In this document: piece after piece, positions 62,871 through 64,000 of the stretch
How positions within the stretch are numbered: the stretch's first letter is position 1
Layout of the letters: each line of letters opens with the position of its first letter
Source: Acrasis kona
Lineage: Eukaryota; Heterolobosea; Eutetramitea; Acrasida; Acrasidae
Direction of reading: 5' to 3'
Length of the DNA: 64,000 bases
Assembly (NCBI GenBank): GCA_026419775.2
Contig: JAOPGA020000309.1
Span: 1-64,000, forward strand
The notes under the pieces: model-generated
Databases searched by the model: none
Seen by the model: the letters and a program-made list of their open reading frames with translations, nothing else
What the model was told of the DNA's origin: nothing
Made by a program: the position numbers and the translations under genes

Positions 62871-64000
62871 TTATTGATGCCACCTTGGCTGGTCCGTCCA
62901 CCATGGGAGCGAGTCGAACCAATCTTGACCCCATCTCAAATCAGGACATCCCATAAAGAACATGACAACCAACGGTAAGATCCAACAAGTCAATAACACA
63001 TTCAACACACTCTTAAACACCCTGTTGCCTTCTCTCTTTTTTTTATCAGCAACAATAAAGAACCCAATAAACCACAACACAAAAAAGATACCACTCACTG
63101 TCCATGGTACCCAAATATGAGGGGGAAATGGTTCGTTGAACAATCCACTGCTGTATTTGAACACGAGCAATGATTCCAACGATATAATTCCCCCTACAAT
63201 CCATGCATTAGCGCCTAATCTCTTTGTTTTTGGGTCGCTAACGAATTGATAATATTCACGAATGGCTGGCATTCCAACAAAGAACCAAAGTATTAAACGA
63301 TAAACGTTGAGTGGGTTGCTGGGTGGAACCCATAATTCATATTTTAAAAAGAATGCGTTCAAGTCAACAATGGTCATGGCGATCACGATTCCAATCGAAT
63401 AAAAGAATAGTTTGGGCGAATCGAATGCGTTCCAATTGTATGATGTCCAGTTGAATGGAGTGAATTGTTCCAAAACCCTTACAATCTTTCCACGAGTGGT
63501 GGGAATGTCGCTCACTCCGATCCATAGTGGATATTTCTACACGTGCATTAGTGAGCATTTGTGAATGTACTTACTTTCATTTTTAAAAGGTCACATAGCC
63601 ACAGACCGATCATGATTCCAGCATTGTTGCAAATTAAAACATCAACAATGAGGTGATCCCACCAGCATTCCTTAAAGTTGGCAAGCCAGTGTTGAAAAGT
63701 GATCTCCATTACTTCGAAGAAGAGGGAAAGGATCCAACATAGCTTCATGTCCCGGAATAAGAGAGCTTTTCCTACGTAGCCAATCACGTGGGCAATGATG
63801 AATTCGTCCCAGACAACATCCTTGACATTTTTAAAGTAGCTGTCAGGATCGTTTGGTGTGAATATGTCACACGAGTCACCGTAAGATTTTTCAGGTAGTG
63901 GTACACCAAGATCTGGATACAAGTATCTTAAGTATTGTCTGGCGTTATCTCTTGACTGTTGGATTAGTTTAATGTAGAAGCAGATTTTACTAACCTGAAA
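62871..64000 (-). CDS. Phosphatidylserine synthase (PSS1/PSS2 base-exchange type), 5' truncated by window edge
   Basis: Visible exons: 62871-63536, 63575-63955 and at least 63995-64000, introns 38 and 39 nt; the 5' part lies beyond the window. RDNARQYLRYLYPDLGVPLPEKSYG, HVIGYVGKALLFRDMKLCWILSLFFEVMEITFQHWLANFKECWWDHLIVDVLICNNAGIMIGLW and IPTTRGKIVRVLEQFTPFNW match the family, with catalytic/His-rich signatures intact. At least six membrane segments remain. Exchanges serine for the head group of PE or PC in ER membranes. Ends WWTDQPRWHQ. Confidence 0.93.

Overview
The window looks like a gene-dense nuclear contig from a free-living protist, most likely a heterolobosean amoeba or amoeboflagellate in the Naegleria/Acrasis range (inference; no rRNA or marker phylogeny was possible). 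The reasons are: many GT-AG introns of only 35-50 nt; standard stop codons; typical eukaryotic housekeeping genes (DCAF7, ARV1, XPD, PRPF4, NOP56, V-ATPase d, RPS29, G-beta, RAB3GAP1); a cilium/flagellum assembly gene (CFAP298); a Zn2Cys6 regulator outside an obvious fungal context; and several unusual domain fusions. Neighbouring stop codons of convergent genes are often only 6-35 nt apart.  Layout: 1-1858 is the 3' part of a Pro-Thr repeat membrane protein. 2098-7922 holds DCAF7, a four-exon ARV1 and a kinesin. 8084-14214 holds poorly recognised genes plus a C2-WW adaptor. 14215-20321 is a tandem + strand run: AATF, a Zn2Cys6 factor, a C2/papain-like protein and RPS29. 20634-31769 holds a helical protein, a PTS2-bearing acyl-CoA-oxidase-like protein, a Ste20-type kinase, RAB3GAP1, a tRNA pseudouridine synthase and V-ATPase subunit d. 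31924-36099 is a single-exon IPT/TIG plus pseudo-caspase protein. 36370-45225 holds a small membrane protein, CFAP298, NOP56, tRNA-Arg(CCU) with an enlarged D-loop, XPD, an ArfGAP and G-protein beta. 45479-54178 holds a GH1 beta-glucosidase, a small CX9C protein, a triose-phosphate-transporter-family carrier, mitochondrial MTO1, MYCBP, a CCCH protein and PRPF4. 54272-64000 holds a P4-ATPase, an F-box-Ras fusion, a quinoprotein-propeller/cupredoxin/multicopper-oxidase fusion and the 3' part of a phosphatidylserine synthase.  There is no operon logic and the genes serve unrelated cell functions. Some functional links can still be named: AATF with NOP56 in ribosome biogenesis; MTO1, the pseudouridine synthase and the tRNA gene in tRNA biology; the P4-ATPase, phosphatidylserine synthase and ARV1 in membrane lipids; RAB3GAP1 and the ArfGAP in vesicle traffic.  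The most novel-looking items are the three-module multicopper oxidase, the IPT plus caspase-like protein whose catalytic Cys is replaced, the F-box-Ras protein with altered G1/G3/G4 motifs, and the tRNA with a 24-nt D-loop. Four otherwise well-conserved genes (C2-WW, AATF, GH1, MTO1) each contain one apparent frame break, so indel errors in the assembly should be excluded before calling any of them a pseudogene.
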